Below, piece after piece: positions 8,269-16,500 of a stretch of DNA of 64,000 nt (positions are counted from its first letter, which is position 1; the number at the start of each line of letters is the position of its first letter). The notes beneath the pieces were generated by a model. The model ran no database searches and was not told where the DNA came from. It saw only the letters and a program-made list of their open reading frames with translations. Source of the DNA: Halorientalis marina. Its GTDB lineage: Archaea; Halobacteriota; Halobacteria; Halobacteriales; Haloarculaceae. The DNA lies in assembly GCF_023028345.1 (NCBI RefSeq), contig NZ_CP095487.1, positions 3,038,001 through 3,102,000 on the forward strand, in the 5' to 3' direction. A program made the position numbers and the translations under genes.

Positions 8269-9477
8269 ATGGCAGATTCGGTCGTGCTCGGTGCGGTACC
8301 GGTCCTGCGGTCGCTCTCGGGGACCGACGAGCGACTCGTGGCGAGTGCCCTGCTGGTCGTCGGGGCCGTGGTCGTCGCAGCCCTGTTCGCGCCCGCCGCC
8401 GTCCGCTGGGCACGTCGGTTCATCGCGCATCGGTTCCTCGGCGGTCGGCTGGCGGCGGTCGCCGACGAGGTCACCGAACGGTTCCCGCTCACGACGCCCG
8501 TCCGTCTCGTCCTCAGGGGGTTGCAGGCGACGGTTCTCGTGACGACGAGCGTCGCCCTGCTGGCCGTCTGGAACCGGACCGACGCGGCGTTGACGGTGCT
8601 GTCCGCGGTCCAGGTGTCGCCGGTAATCGTCGGCCGCGGCGTACTCACCGCCGCGCTTCTGGTCGGTGCCTACGTGGGTATGGGGCTGCTCGAAGACACG
8701 ATCGAGTCGTTCAGCCAGGGAACGACCCGGATGACGGCCCACCAGGAGCAGATAATCACGCGGGTCGGGCAACTGTCCATGCTCCTGCTGGTCGGACTGC
8801 TCTCGCTGTCGGTCTGGAACGTCAATCCGCAGGGACTGCTGGTCGGCGCGGGGTTTCTCGGGATCGTCGTCGGCTTCGCCGCAAGACAGACGCTCGGATC
8901 GCTCATCGCCGGCTTCGTGCTGATGTTCTCGCGGCCGTTCGAGATCGGCGACTGGGTGGTCGTCGGCGACGACCAGGAGGGCGTCGTGACTGACATCACG
9001 ATCATCAACACGCGTCTGGAGAACTTCGACGGGGAGTTCATCGTCATCCCGAACGACAAGGTGGCAGACAGCCCCGTCACGAACAAGAGTCAGAAGGGGC
9101 GGCTCCGCCTGCGGGTCGACGTGGGTATCGACTACGACGCCGACCCCGAACGCGCGGAGGTGGTCGCACTGGAAGCGATTCGGACCGTCGAGACCGTCAC
9201 CGAGACCCCGCCCCCGAAGGTCTTCCCGAAGTCCTTCGGGGACTCGGCAGTCGTCCTGGAGATGCGCTTCTGGATCGAGCGGCCGACCCCGCCCAAGAAG
9301 TGGCGCACCCAGGCGGCAGTCGTCAACGCCGTCAAGGACGCGTTCGACCGCGAGGGCATCAAGATTCCCTACCCACAGCGGGAACTCTCCGGCCGAGCCG
9401 AGACCGGTGGGTTCCGGGTCGCCGAGGAGCGTGCGGAGGCGGAACGGTATCCCGACGGGCACGGTCCCAGAGGGTGA
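8269..9477 (+). CDS. Mechanosensitive ion channel, MscS family
   Basis: 402 residues from the ATG at 8269; a TATA-like GGTTTATGG sits about 33 nt upstream, which disfavours the GTG at 8221. Several N-terminal membrane helices precede the pore helix and MscS beta domain: GFLGIVVGFAARQTLGSLIAGF, FSRPFEIGDWVVVG, GVVTDITIINTRLENFDGEFIVIPN. This is the standard MscS core at about 200-290, followed by the alpha/beta cytoplasmic domain. It should open on membrane tension to release solutes during hypo-osmotic shock, a clear need for a salt-in halophile. Confidence 0.95.
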   Translation: MADSVVLGAVPVLRSLSGTDERLVASALLVVGAVVVAALFAPAAVRWARRFIAHRFLGGRLAAVADEVTERFPLTTPVRLVLRGLQATVLVTTSVALLAVWNRTDAALTVLSAVQVSPVIVGRGVLTAALLVGAYVGMGLLEDTIESFSQGTTRMTAHQEQIITRVGQLSMLLLVGLLSLSVWNVNPQGLLVGAGFLGIVVGFAARQTLGSLIAGFVLMFSRPFEIGDWVVVGDDQEGVVTDITIINTRLENFDGEFIVIPNDKVADSPVTNKSQKGRLRLRVDVGIDYDADPERAEVVALEAIRTVETVTETPPPKVFPKSFGDSAVVLEMRFWIERPTPPKKWRTQAAVVNAVKDAFDREGIKIPYPQRELSGRAETGGFRVAEERAEAERYPDGHGPRG

Positions 9478-9501
9478 GGACCCAGCGACCGCCCGCGCGT
9501 G

Positions 9502-9621
9502 TCAGCTGTCGTTCTTCCGGGGCCAGTCCGACGGCCCCCGCTTCCGGATCCGGCTGACGGACCCGGTCACGAGCAACAGTGCCACGAAAAGGACGCGAGA
9601 ACGGTCGGGCGTACCGGCCAC
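9502..9621 (-). CDS. Possible small membrane protein (39 aa)
   Basis: A short minus-strand frame runs from a GTG at 9621 to a TGA at 9502. It encodes a basic N-terminus, one hydrophobic helix (VLFVALLLVTGSV) and a charged tail (RIRKRG...RKND). A weak TATA-like GAAAGATTC lies about 24 nt upstream. Codon choice looks coding-like, but the length makes chance possible. It lies between mscS and the SCP2 gene, a 222-nt interval otherwise without a gene. Confidence 0.3.
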   Translation of the reverse strand: MAGTPDRSRVLFVALLLVTGSVSRIRKRGPSDWPRKNDS

Positions 9622-9699
9622 TCGTGCCGAGAGCGACAGGAATCTTTCGCCCGACCGCGTCCGACCGGTGCCGACCGGGGCGCCCCCCGACGCCCGCGG

Positions 9700-10122
9700 T
9701 CAGTACTGGTAGTCGGTTTCGATCTGGCTGGCGGTCTCGACCATGTTGACGGCGGCGTCGGAGTACTGCAGGACCTTCTGCATGTCGCCGTCGAGCTCGA
9801 AGACGCCGGACATCAGGCCGTCGATGGCACCGACCTCACCCTCGGTGAGACGGACCCAGTCCGAGTAGTCGCCCCGATAGATGAAGCCGTAATCCGTGTC
9901 CTCGGGATCGTCGACCTCGCGGCAGTCGAAGGCATCGCCGTCCTCCAGGCCGATGAAGTAGTACCTGTCCTCCGGGAGCCGGTCGTCGGCCTCCAGGTGG
10001 AAGATGAAGTTTCCGTTGAAATCGACCCCCCAGCCTTCGCTGGTCTCCTGATAGTCCTCGTTGTCGTTCAGTTGCTCCTCCCACTCCTCGATCCACTCGT
10101 CCGTCGGAAACGGTATTGCCAT
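9700..10122 (-). CDS. SCP2 sterol-binding domain protein
   Basis: 140 residues, nearly all one acidic domain resembling haloarchaeal SCP2-like proteins: ETSEGWGVDFNGNFIFHLEADDRLPED, then GDYSDWVRLTEGEVGAIDGLMSGVFELDGDMQKVLQYSDA. The last block is the family-typical lipid-pocket and helical end. SCP2 folds bind hydrophobic ligands; the ligand here is unknown. A TATA-like CTTTTAGG on the minus strand lies about 38 nt upstream of the start (around 10158-10165), implying a leader of roughly 10 nt. Confidence 0.8.
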   Translation of the reverse strand: MAIPFPTDEWIEEWEEQLNDNEDYQETSEGWGVDFNGNFIFHLEADDRLPEDRYYFIGLEDGDAFDCREVDDPEDTDYGFIYRGDYSDWVRLTEGEVGAIDGLMSGVFELDGDMQKVLQYSDAAVNMVETASQIETDYQY

Positions 10123-10240
10123 CCGTGTTCCCTCCGTTCCGTGGAACGTCAGGGGTTCCTAAAAGGATTCTGCCATAACAGTTCTACCATTTATATTACC
10201 GAAGATTAGACGTATTTTAAACTGGAGTCGACGAGCTACG

Positions 10241-10323
10241 GTATAAACCCCCGTGTATCATACGCAGAACGTTTTAGTAGCGAGTCGACGATACACTGCG
10301 TAACGCAGCCACGCACACGGGGG
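10241..10323 (+). promoter_or_regulatory. Nested inverted repeats in the promoter region of the three-repeat membrane protein gene
   Basis: A TATA-like GTATAAAC at 10241-10248 is followed directly by a perfect 9-bp inverted repeat (arms 10248-10256 and 10315-10323). Inside it is a perfect 7-bp one (arms 10261-10267 and 10296-10302). The expected transcription start (about 10270) would fall inside the structure, and the ATG is at 10350. It could be an operator, a structured leader or a terminator. Other A/T-rich boxes (10187-10217, 10270-10277) make the true promoter uncertain. Confidence 0.4.
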
Positions 10324-10349
10324 ATGTTGCGGGGCGCTCGCACGGGACA

Positions 10350-12320
10350 ATGAGTGTGGATCAGACATCGAAGTTCGAACGAGACGAGCAGGTAGCGGCG
10401 CTCATCGGGGCACTCGTCGGCGGAGTGCTGGCCGGCGTCTTCATGGATATCGTCGGCGGCGCCGACGCGATGGTCACGTTCTCCTGGCTCATCGGGAGCA
10501 CGGACCCGAGCCAGGGCTGGGCCGTCTGGATGGCGCTGGCGGTCGGCTTCGGCCTCTACTTCGGGGGCGCGATGGCCCGGAACGTCAACAAGTTCACCAA
10601 CACCGTCATCATGGTGTCCCGGAAGAGCGAGCTCACCCAGAAGATACTGGTGCCGCTCCTCCACAGGTCCGCGCTCGGGCTGACCGCCGGCAGCATGGGG
10701 CTGATCTACGGACAGATACTCGGGTTCGGCTTCTACGCGTACATCACGCCGATCATCGCCCAGATCCACGGGATTCCGGCCGATTTCGTCCAGGCAAACT
10801 TCGTCGTCATCTTCGGCTACATCATCTACGCCCAGACGCTCGGGACCGTCTACGGACAACTCCTCGAAGCACACTGGTTCCACCCCAGTCGCAACGCCGA
10901 CGAGCAGAACGCCGCCTTCCTCGGCGCTATCGTCGGCGGCCTCGCCGGTGCCGGCGTCCTCTCGGTCCTCGGCGGGCAGGACGCGCTCGTTGCGGTCGGG
11001 AACCTCGCCGGCGGCTCGTCGGTCCGCTTCGGCGCCGCCGTCTACATGGCTCTGGCGGTCGTCTTCGGCATCGCGTTCGCGCCCATCCTCGCCCGGACGA
11101 TCAACGACTTCACGAACGCGGTGATCATGTTCTCGCGGCGCTCGAAGGCGACCCAGAAGATACTGGTGCCGCTCATCACCCGCGCCGCCCTGACCGTCAC
11201 CGCCGGGAGCATGGGGCTGGTCTACGGCCTCGGGATCGGTCTCGTCTGGACCGTCGCCGCTGCCGCTGGCCTCCCCCTCCCCGCGCTGGGGCTGGCCGGC
11301 ATCGTGAGCTTCACCGTCTACGGCTACGTCCTCGGCAACGTCTACGGCCTGATGATCGAGAAGGTCGGCATGGCCGGCCCGCTGTTCTCCGAGGAGCAGG
11401 TCGCCGGGCTGAAGGCCGCACCCATCGCCGGCCTCCTCAGCGGCGTCGTCATCTTCCTGCTGGTCCTGACCGGCGTCGTGCCCGGCGACGACCCGCTCCT
11501 CCAGGCCGTCGGCCTCTGGCGCGGCTTCGCCGTCTGGCTCGGCCTCAGCGTCGCCCTCGGCCTCGTCTTCGTCGCCTACGTCTCCCGGACGATCAACGAC
11601 TTCACGAACACGGTGATCATGTTCTCGCGGCGCTCGAAACTCACCCAGAAGATCCTGGTGCCGCTCATCACCCGCGCCGCCCTGACCACGACCGCGAGCA
11701 GTATGGGACTGGGCTTCGGGCTCGGCGTCGGCGTCCTCTTCTATCTGGTCGCGCTGTTCGGCCCGATTCCGGCGACGACGCCGCTCGTCATCCTCGCGTT
11801 CGTCCTCTACGGGCAGGCCCTGGGCGTGAACTACGGGCTCCAACTGGAGGACGTTGACTTCAGCCTCCCGTCGGCCGGACCGCCCGAACCGGAGCCCGCC
11901 GCCGAGGACGATCCGCTGGCAGGCAAACAGGGTTTCGCCGCCTGGCGGGTCCAGCGCCCCTTCGCCGGGAGCACGATGCTGATCCTCGCCGGGTTCATCA
12001 TCGGCGCTATCCCCATCCGCATCCAGCAGACCTTCGCGGGAACGACCGGAGCCAGCATCGGCATCGCGTTCGCGGCCATGGTCGCCGCCTGTGGCCTCTT
12101 TGCCCTGCTAAAACCCGAACTGTCGACGCTGGTCGGCGTCACCGGCGTCGCCATGTCCATCCTCTCGCTGATCGGCGCCTTCGGCGGCCTCGTCATCGGG
12201 ATGCTCGTCGGCATCGTCGGCGGTTGTCTCTGCATCGCCTGGCAGGACCCCAATCGTGACGAGGAAGCCGCCGGGGACAGCCGGTTCAAGTGGATCGGCG
12301 AAGGCGATCAGCAATGGTAG
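10350..12320 (+). CDS. Large polytopic membrane protein with three internal repeats, function unknown
   Basis: 656 residues, almost entirely hydrophobic helices. Three repeats of about 155-165 residues cover roughly 8-170, 180-345 and 350-510. Each has a Gly/Ala-rich first helix, a VYMALAVVFG-type helix, then a signature such as INDFTNAVIMFSRRSK-TQKILVPLITRAAL and an (S/A)GSMGL helix. Repeats 2 and 3 are near-identical here at DNA level (11094-11195 versus 11586-11687). A linker of about 20 residues (about 510-535) leads to four more helices. I do not recognise the family. The architecture suggests a transporter, channel or sensor. It stands alone, convergent with thrB. Confidence 0.85.
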   Translation: MSVDQTSKFERDEQVAALIGALVGGVLAGVFMDIVGGADAMVTFSWLIGSTDPSQGWAVWMALAVGFGLYFGGAMARNVNKFTNTVIMVSRKSELTQKILVPLLHRSALGLTAGSMGLIYGQILGFGFYAYITPIIAQIHGIPADFVQANFVVIFGYIIYAQTLGTVYGQLLEAHWFHPSRNADEQNAAFLGAIVGGLAGAGVLSVLGGQDALVAVGNLAGGSSVRFGAAVYMALAVVFGIAFAPILARTINDFTNAVIMFSRRSKATQKILVPLITRAALTVTAGSMGLVYGLGIGLVWTVAAAAGLPLPALGLAGIVSFTVYGYVLGNVYGLMIEKVGMAGPLFSEEQVAGLKAAPIAGLLSGVVIFLLVLTGVVPGDDPLLQAVGLWRGFAVWLGLSVALGLVFVAYVSRTINDFTNTVIMFSRRSKLTQKILVPLITRAALTTTASSMGLGFGLGVGVLFYLVALFGPIPATTPLVILAFVLYGQALGVNYGLQLEDVDFSLPSAGPPEPEPAAEDDPLAGKQGFAAWRVQRPFAGSTMLILAGFIIGAIPIRIQQTFAGTTGASIGIAFAAMVAACGLFALLKPELSTLVGVTGVAMSILSLIGAFGGLVIGMLVGIVGGCLCIAWQDPNRDEEAAGDSRFKWIGEGDQQW

Positions 12321-12337
12321 TACCTTTCGCGAGTACC

Positions 12338-12469
12338 TTTTTACGGCTCGGGTTTCCTCGGCCGCCTGCGGCGGCCTGCGGGAACCACTCGCCGTAAAAA
12401 TCTACGCTAAAAAGGCCGGATTCGCGCCGACGGCGCGAATCCGGGGAACCGCGCGCCTCCGGCGCGCGG
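12338..12469. repeat. Multi-hairpin intergenic element A, between convergent genes
   Basis: Between the convergent stops of the membrane protein gene and thrB lies a run of strong inverted repeats. TTTTTACGGC (12338-12347) pairs with its complement at 12391-12400, enclosing GGCCGCC/GGCGGCC. A perfect 13-bp stem follows (12416-12428 with 12432-12444), then a 9-bp stem (12449-12457 with 12461-12469). The T and A tracts at the ends suit a bidirectional terminator. The layout resembles the elements after both tRNA genes at 19152 and 58183. Confidence 0.6.
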
Positions 12470-12520
12470 ATGCTTCTCCTCCTGCCGCGACCGCTACCGC
12501 TCCCGCATCCGCAACCCCCT

Positions 12521-13396
12521 CTAAAACACCGTCGCGCCTTCACCGATGGCCGTCTGATAGACGCGGGCGTCGACGCCGACGGCCTCGAAGGCGTCTATCA
12601 TCGCGGTCCCGACGGCGCGCTGGTTGCCCTGGTGACAGGCGGCGATGACGGTCGGGCCGGCGCCGCTGATGGTGACGCCGGTCGCGCCCGCCTCCTGTGC
12701 CGCGGTCCGGACCTGCTCGTAGCCGTCGATGAGTTCCGCGCGAGCGGGGGTGACGACGGTGTCGTACATCCCCTGGCCGACGAGGTCGGGGTCGTCGCGG
12801 TGCATCCCGGTCGTGAGCGTCGCGGCCCGGCCGACGGTCTCGACGAGCTGTTCGACCCGGGCCGACTCCGGGACGACCCGACGGGCGTCCCGGGTCGACA
12901 CCACGATATCGGGCAGGCAGGCCACCAAGGGGATGTCGGCGTCGACCCTCGTGACGCCCTCGTCGGTGGCGATTGTGAACCCACCCATGATGGAGGGGGC
13001 GACGTTGTCGTCGTGGGCGTCCCCGGAGACGACGGCCTCGCCCTTGGCAGCGATGGGGACCAGTTCCTCGCGGGAGTAGCCCCGGTCGTAGAGTTCGTTG
13101 AGGCCGACGGCTGCGGCGGCGGCGCTGGCGGCCGAGGAGCCGAGGCCCGAGGCGGGCCGGACGCCCTTGTCGATCTCGATGTGTGCGGGCGCCTCCAGGG
13201 CCTCGGCGACGGCGCCAACGGTGTTTTTCTCCGGGTCCTCGGGAATGTACTGGCTCCCGACGCCGGTCACGTCGATTGAGACCGCGTCGGCTTTCGAGAC
13301 GCGAACCACGTCCCCCGGGCGGTCGAGCGCGACCCCGAACACGTCGAAGCCACTCCCGAGATTCGCGCTCGTGGCCGGCGCCCGGACGGTCAGCAT
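12521..13396 (-). CDS. thrB: Homoserine kinase
   Basis: 291 residues starting at the ATG read at 13396 (MLTVRAPATSANLGSGFD, the family N-terminus). It phosphorylates homoserine in threonine biosynthesis. It is a GHMP-family kinase: ATP loop PASGLGSSAASAAAA at about 81-95, and the C-terminal GATGVTISGAGPTV motif. The 27-nt in-frame extension to 13423 is discounted. The alpha/beta hydrolase gene lies upstream on the same strand, with 57 nt between; no other threonine gene is adjacent. Confidence 0.96.
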   Translation of the reverse strand: MLTVRAPATSANLGSGFDVFGVALDRPGDVVRVSKADAVSIDVTGVGSQYIPEDPEKNTVGAVAEALEAPAHIEIDKGVRPASGLGSSAASAAAAAVGLNELYDRGYSREELVPIAAKGEAVVSGDAHDDNVAPSIMGGFTIATDEGVTRVDADIPLVACLPDIVVSTRDARRVVPESARVEQLVETVGRAATLTTGMHRDDPDLVGQGMYDTVVTPARAELIDGYEQVRTAAQEAGATGVTISGAGPTVIAACHQGNQRAVGTAMIDAFEAVGVDARVYQTAIGEGATVF

Positions 13397-13453
13397 GCAC
13401 GTGACTTTCAACGAGGGTGGCAAAAAGGTAGCGAACTATGGGGCTTCGGGGCC

Positions 13454-14338
13454 TCAGTCCGCGAGGAAATCGACGATCTCGTCGCCCACCACGTCGGGCC
13501 GTTCCTGGTGCATGAAGTGGCCGGCATCGCGGATTCGCGCGACCCGACAGTCCGCTGTGAAAGCCTGGCCGGCGTTCTCGAACAGGTCCGCCCCGATACA
13601 GCCGTCGTCGGCCCCCGCGAGCACCAGCGTCTCCGTCTCGATGGGCGGCGCGTCGTCGGCGTCGGGCAGCCCCGAGCGGAGCAGGTCGAGTGCCACCGGG
13701 CGGACGAACTGCCGGTAGTACGCGAGCGCGTTCTCGACGGTGTCGTCGGTCCGGAACGTCTCCTTGACCGACGCGATGCGCTCGTCGGGGTAGTCCCAGC
13801 CGGGACTCCAGAGGTTCCACAGCACCTCGATCAGCGCGAAGTCGCGGCGACGGAGGTAGCTCTCGGGCGCGAAGGGGAGCTGGAACAGCCAGATGTACCA
13901 GCTCCGGAGGAACTGCCGCGGGTGGCCGAAGAGCTCGCTCGTGAACGCCGGCGGCACCGCCATCGTGACCATCCGCTCGAAGCGGTCGGGGTCGGCGCGA
14001 GCGGCGCTGTAGCCGGCGACCGCACCCCAGTCGTGGCCGACGAGTACCGGGTCCCGCAGCTCCTCGTCCTCGACAAGCGTCGATGCGAGTTCGACGGCGT
14101 CGGTCCCGAGCGCCGTCGCCGAGTAGTCGCCGTCCGGCGCGCTCCCGGTCGGGCCGTACCCGCGCATGTAGGGCGCGACCGCGGTGAATCCCTCCTCCGC
14201 AAGGCGTTCGCCGACCGGTGCCATCGACCCGGCGTCGTCGGGGAAGCCGTGCAGACAGAGCGCGAGCCGGTCGCCCGACCCCCACCGCTGACAGGCGAAC
14301 TCGACCCCGTTTGCCGTGACCGTCTCCGTCGTTGACAT
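13454..14338 (-). CDS. Alpha/beta hydrolase, epoxide-hydrolase-like
   Basis: 294 residues. Fold markers: oxyanion segment LCLHGFPDD (H30), nucleophile elbow VGHDWGA with Asp103 as nucleophile, and the catalytic His near the C-terminus (about H274, in DAGHFMHQERP). An Asp nucleophile and HGFPD are typical of epoxide hydrolases and haloalkane dehalogenases rather than esterases. The cap region (about 125-200) is Trp/Tyr-rich, including RSWYIWLFQLP, also epoxide-hydrolase-like. The substrate is unknown. An A/T-rich box (about 14361-14372, minus strand) sits some 28 nt upstream, suggesting a leaderless message. Confidence 0.9.
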   Translation of the reverse strand: MSTTETVTANGVEFACQRWGSGDRLALCLHGFPDDAGSMAPVGERLAEEGFTAVAPYMRGYGPTGSAPDGDYSATALGTDAVELASTLVEDEELRDPVLVGHDWGAVAGYSAARADPDRFERMVTMAVPPAFTSELFGHPRQFLRSWYIWLFQLPFAPESYLRRRDFALIEVLWNLWSPGWDYPDERIASVKETFRTDDTVENALAYYRQFVRPVALDLLRSGLPDADDAPPIETETLVLAGADDGCIGADLFENAGQAFTADCRVARIRDAGHFMHQERPDVVGDEIVDFLAD

Positions 14339-14405
14339 ACTCGGACGGTCGGCCGGCGGCTACTTTACTTTCGCGGAGTCGGGGCGGCGAGGGGCCGCGG
14401 GTCGG

Positions 14406-15302
14406 TCAGAACCCGACGAAGCCGCCGAACTCGCCGGTCCCGATCTCGTCGGTGTCCACGTCGTAGCTGACGGTGAGGACGCGGCCGGTCTTGGTCGCGG
14501 AGAAGTTATCGACGTCGTTGCTGTCCTCGCCTTCCTCCTGCAGGTCGTCGACGTCGTCCTGATCGAGGTCGTCGGCCTCGTCGAAGACGCTGATCGCTTC
14601 CACGCTCGAGATCTCGCCGTTGACGGAGATCGTCCGTCCCGATGCGACCTGGTCCGAGTCGTTGTCGATGGTGCCGCCGGACGTGAACGTCCCCGTGCCC
14701 AGGTTCGAGGTGAGTTCGGCGAAGTCGTCGTTCTCGTCGACGTACCGGTCCTCGTCCCCGTTGTTCGTGTCGATTGCGGCCTCGACGACCTCGACGGCGT
14801 CGTTATCGCTGTTACGCCGGCCGTAGATCAGGTCGCTGCCCGAGACGCCGACGGCCCGGAACTCGCTGTCGCCGAGGTAGATCGTGTACCCCTCGTGGTC
14901 GGTGTCGTCCTCGTAGTCGTTGTCCTCCAGTTCGTCGGCGACGTCGTCCCGGTCGAACGAGGCGTCGACGACGGTGACGGTCTGGAAGGACAGGAACGTG
15001 TTCACGTCGTCGTAGTCCAGGCCCGCCTGGTCGAGTCGCTCCTCGTTGAAGCTCTCGTAGCTGTCGTAGACGTCCTCGTCGAACTCGTCCTCGTTGTTCC
15101 GCACCTGCTGGGCGTCCGTCCAGCTGAACCGGTACGCGTCGTCGTCGGCGACGACACCCGGCTCGGCGAGCCAGTTCGTGTAGCCGCCCCCGCCGCCGAT
15201 GAACGGGATGGAACTACAGCCCGCGAGGCCGCCCATCGCGCCCACCCCCGCGGTCGCCGCCCCGAGTTTGATCGCTGCCCGTCGTGACAGTTCGTCGGTC
15301 AT
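14406..15302 (-). CDS. Tat-exported lipoprotein, function unknown
   Basis: 298 residues. The N-terminus has the twin-arginine motif SRRAAIK, a hydrophobic stretch and the lipobox LAGC at about residue 29, so it is probably secreted by Tat and lipid-anchored outside the cell, as is common in haloarchaea. The mature part is very acidic (many DD and DE runs) and predicted mainly beta, with no family I recognise. It appears monocistronic; a TATA-like GTTTGTAGA (about 15323-15332, minus strand) lies some 25 nt upstream. Confidence 0.8.
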   Translation of the reverse strand: MTDELSRRAAIKLGAATAGVGAMGGLAGCSSIPFIGGGGGYTNWLAEPGVVADDDAYRFSWTDAQQVRNNEDEFDEDVYDSYESFNEERLDQAGLDYDDVNTFLSFQTVTVVDASFDRDDVADELEDNDYEDDTDHEGYTIYLGDSEFRAVGVSGSDLIYGRRNSDNDAVEVVEAAIDTNNGDEDRYVDENDDFAELTSNLGTGTFTSGGTIDNDSDQVASGRTISVNGEISSVEAISVFDEADDLDQDDVDDLQEEGEDSNDVDNFSATKTGRVLTVSYDVDTDEIGTGEFGGFVGF

Positions 15303-15453
15303 TACAAGCTAACAGGATACTCTACAAACACATTCGTCTTTCGGCTTCGCTCCCCCGAATCGAGCGGACCGATGACGAGCGGCTGACATTCCGAGCGCCG
15401 TGTCGGCTGGGCCGGCGCGAGGAGTTTTCAGCCCGGATATCGTAGGGCAGCGT

Positions 15454-15834
15454 ATGACAGTCGTCGGCTTTCTCAGCGTCGCACCGGTTCAGGAGGAGAG
15501 CATGGCTTCGGAAGTCGCGAAGGCCGTCGCGGCCCTCGACGAGCACGACGTAACCTACGAGACGACGCCGATGGGAACGACGATCGAGGCCGCCGCGGTC
15601 GGTGACCTGTTCGACGCGGCACAGGCAGCCCACGAGGCCGTCGATGCCGACCGCGTGAGCACGTTCCTGAAGATCGACGACAAGCGGACTCGTGACGTGG
15701 CCGCCGCGGAGAAGGTGTCCGCCGTCGAGGACGAACTCGGGCGGCCGGCACGGAGCGAGGACGCCGACGACGATGCTGGTACCGGACGAGACACTGACGG
15801 CGACGACAGCGGGCGCGGTACCGACGCGGAGTAA
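15454..15834 (+). CDS. MTH1187 / thiamine-binding-like small protein
   Basis: 126 residues from the ATG at 15454, where homology starts (TVVGFLSVAPV); the GTG at 15400 is rejected. The first 95 residues match the MTH1187/YkoF-like ferredoxin-fold family: PVQEESMASEVAKAVAALDEHDVTYETTPMGT, then FLKIDDKRTRD. Some members bind thiamine or its precursors. The last 30 residues are an acidic Asp/Gly-rich tail typical of halophile adaptation. The ligand is not proven here. Confidence 0.85.
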   Translation: MTVVGFLSVAPVQEESMASEVAKAVAALDEHDVTYETTPMGTTIEAAAVGDLFDAAQAAHEAVDADRVSTFLKIDDKRTRDVAAAEKVSAVEDELGRPARSEDADDDAGTGRDTDGDDSGRGTDAE

Positions 15835-15890
15835 CCGTCGGATCGGTTCTTCGCGGGCGCATCCGACAGGTCTCTCAGCCGAATACACAA

Positions 15891-15900
15891 TCCCTTTTAG
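15891..15900 (+). promoter_or_regulatory. TATA-like box for cmk
   Basis: TCCCTTTTAG is centred about 26 nt before the cmk ATG at 15922, so a leaderless transcript is likely. A GGAGGT at 15911-15916 looks like a Shine-Dalgarno site but would lie upstream of the predicted transcript start. Confidence 0.5.
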
Positions 15901-15921
15901 GACCTCTGCCGGAGGTAGTAT

Positions 15922-16500
15922 ATGTTGATCACCGTGTCCGGCCCTGCCGGGAGCGGCAAGAGCACGCTCGCGGCGGGTCTGTCCGACGCGCTCGGCTACG
16001 AGCACGTCAGTGGGGGCGACATCTTTCGCTCGCTGGCCGAGGAACGGGGGGTATCGCTCGTCGAGTTCAACGAACTCGCCGAGGAAGACGATCAGATCGA
16101 CCGCGATCTGGACCAGCGGCTGCGGACGACCGCCCGCGAGGGCGACGACATCGTCCTCGAATCCCGGCTCGCCGGGTGGATGGCCGGCGACTACGCCGAC
16201 CTTCGGCTCTGGCTCGACGCCCCTCTCGATGCCCGGGCCGCCCGCATCGCCGACCGGGAGGAAAAGCCCGTCGCGCAGGTCCGCGAGGAGACACGGACGC
16301 GGACGGAAAGCGAGGCACAGCGCTACGAGGAGTACTACGGCATCGATATCGACGACCGGTCGATCTACGACCTGACGCTCAACACCGCGCGCTGGAGCGC
16401 CGACGCCTGCCTCTCGCTCGTGCTCGATGCCGCCGACGCCTACGACCCGGAGAGCGACGAAGGGGCGTACGCCGTCGAGGGCGTCCGTTACGAGTTCTAG
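15922..16500 (+). CDS. cmk: Cytidylate kinase (archaeal type)
   Basis: 192 residues, the short archaeal form. It phosphorylates CMP and dCMP using ATP. The P-loop GPAGSGKST covers 7-15, followed by the GDIFR segment and the LID region rich in Arg ([34 protein letters not shown]). The tail end pairs with cbf5 in many archaea; here a minus-strand surface-protein gene sits between the two. Its TAG overlaps the stop of that convergent gene by 4 nt. Confidence 0.95.
   Translation: MLITVSGPAGSGKSTLAAGLSDALGYEHVSGGDIFRSLAEERGVSLVEFNELAEEDDQIDRDLDQRLRTTAREGDDIVLESRLAGWMAGDYADLRLWLDAPLDARAARIADREEKPVAQVREETRTRTESEAQRYEEYYGIDIDDRSIYDLTLNTARWSADACLSLVLDAADAYDPESDEGAYAVEGVRYEF

Noticed and set aside
15911-15916. 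A Shine-Dalgarno-like GGAGGT before cmk
   Set aside because: The TATA-like box at 15891-15900 predicts a transcript start at or next to the ATG, so this hexamer would not be in the mRNA.
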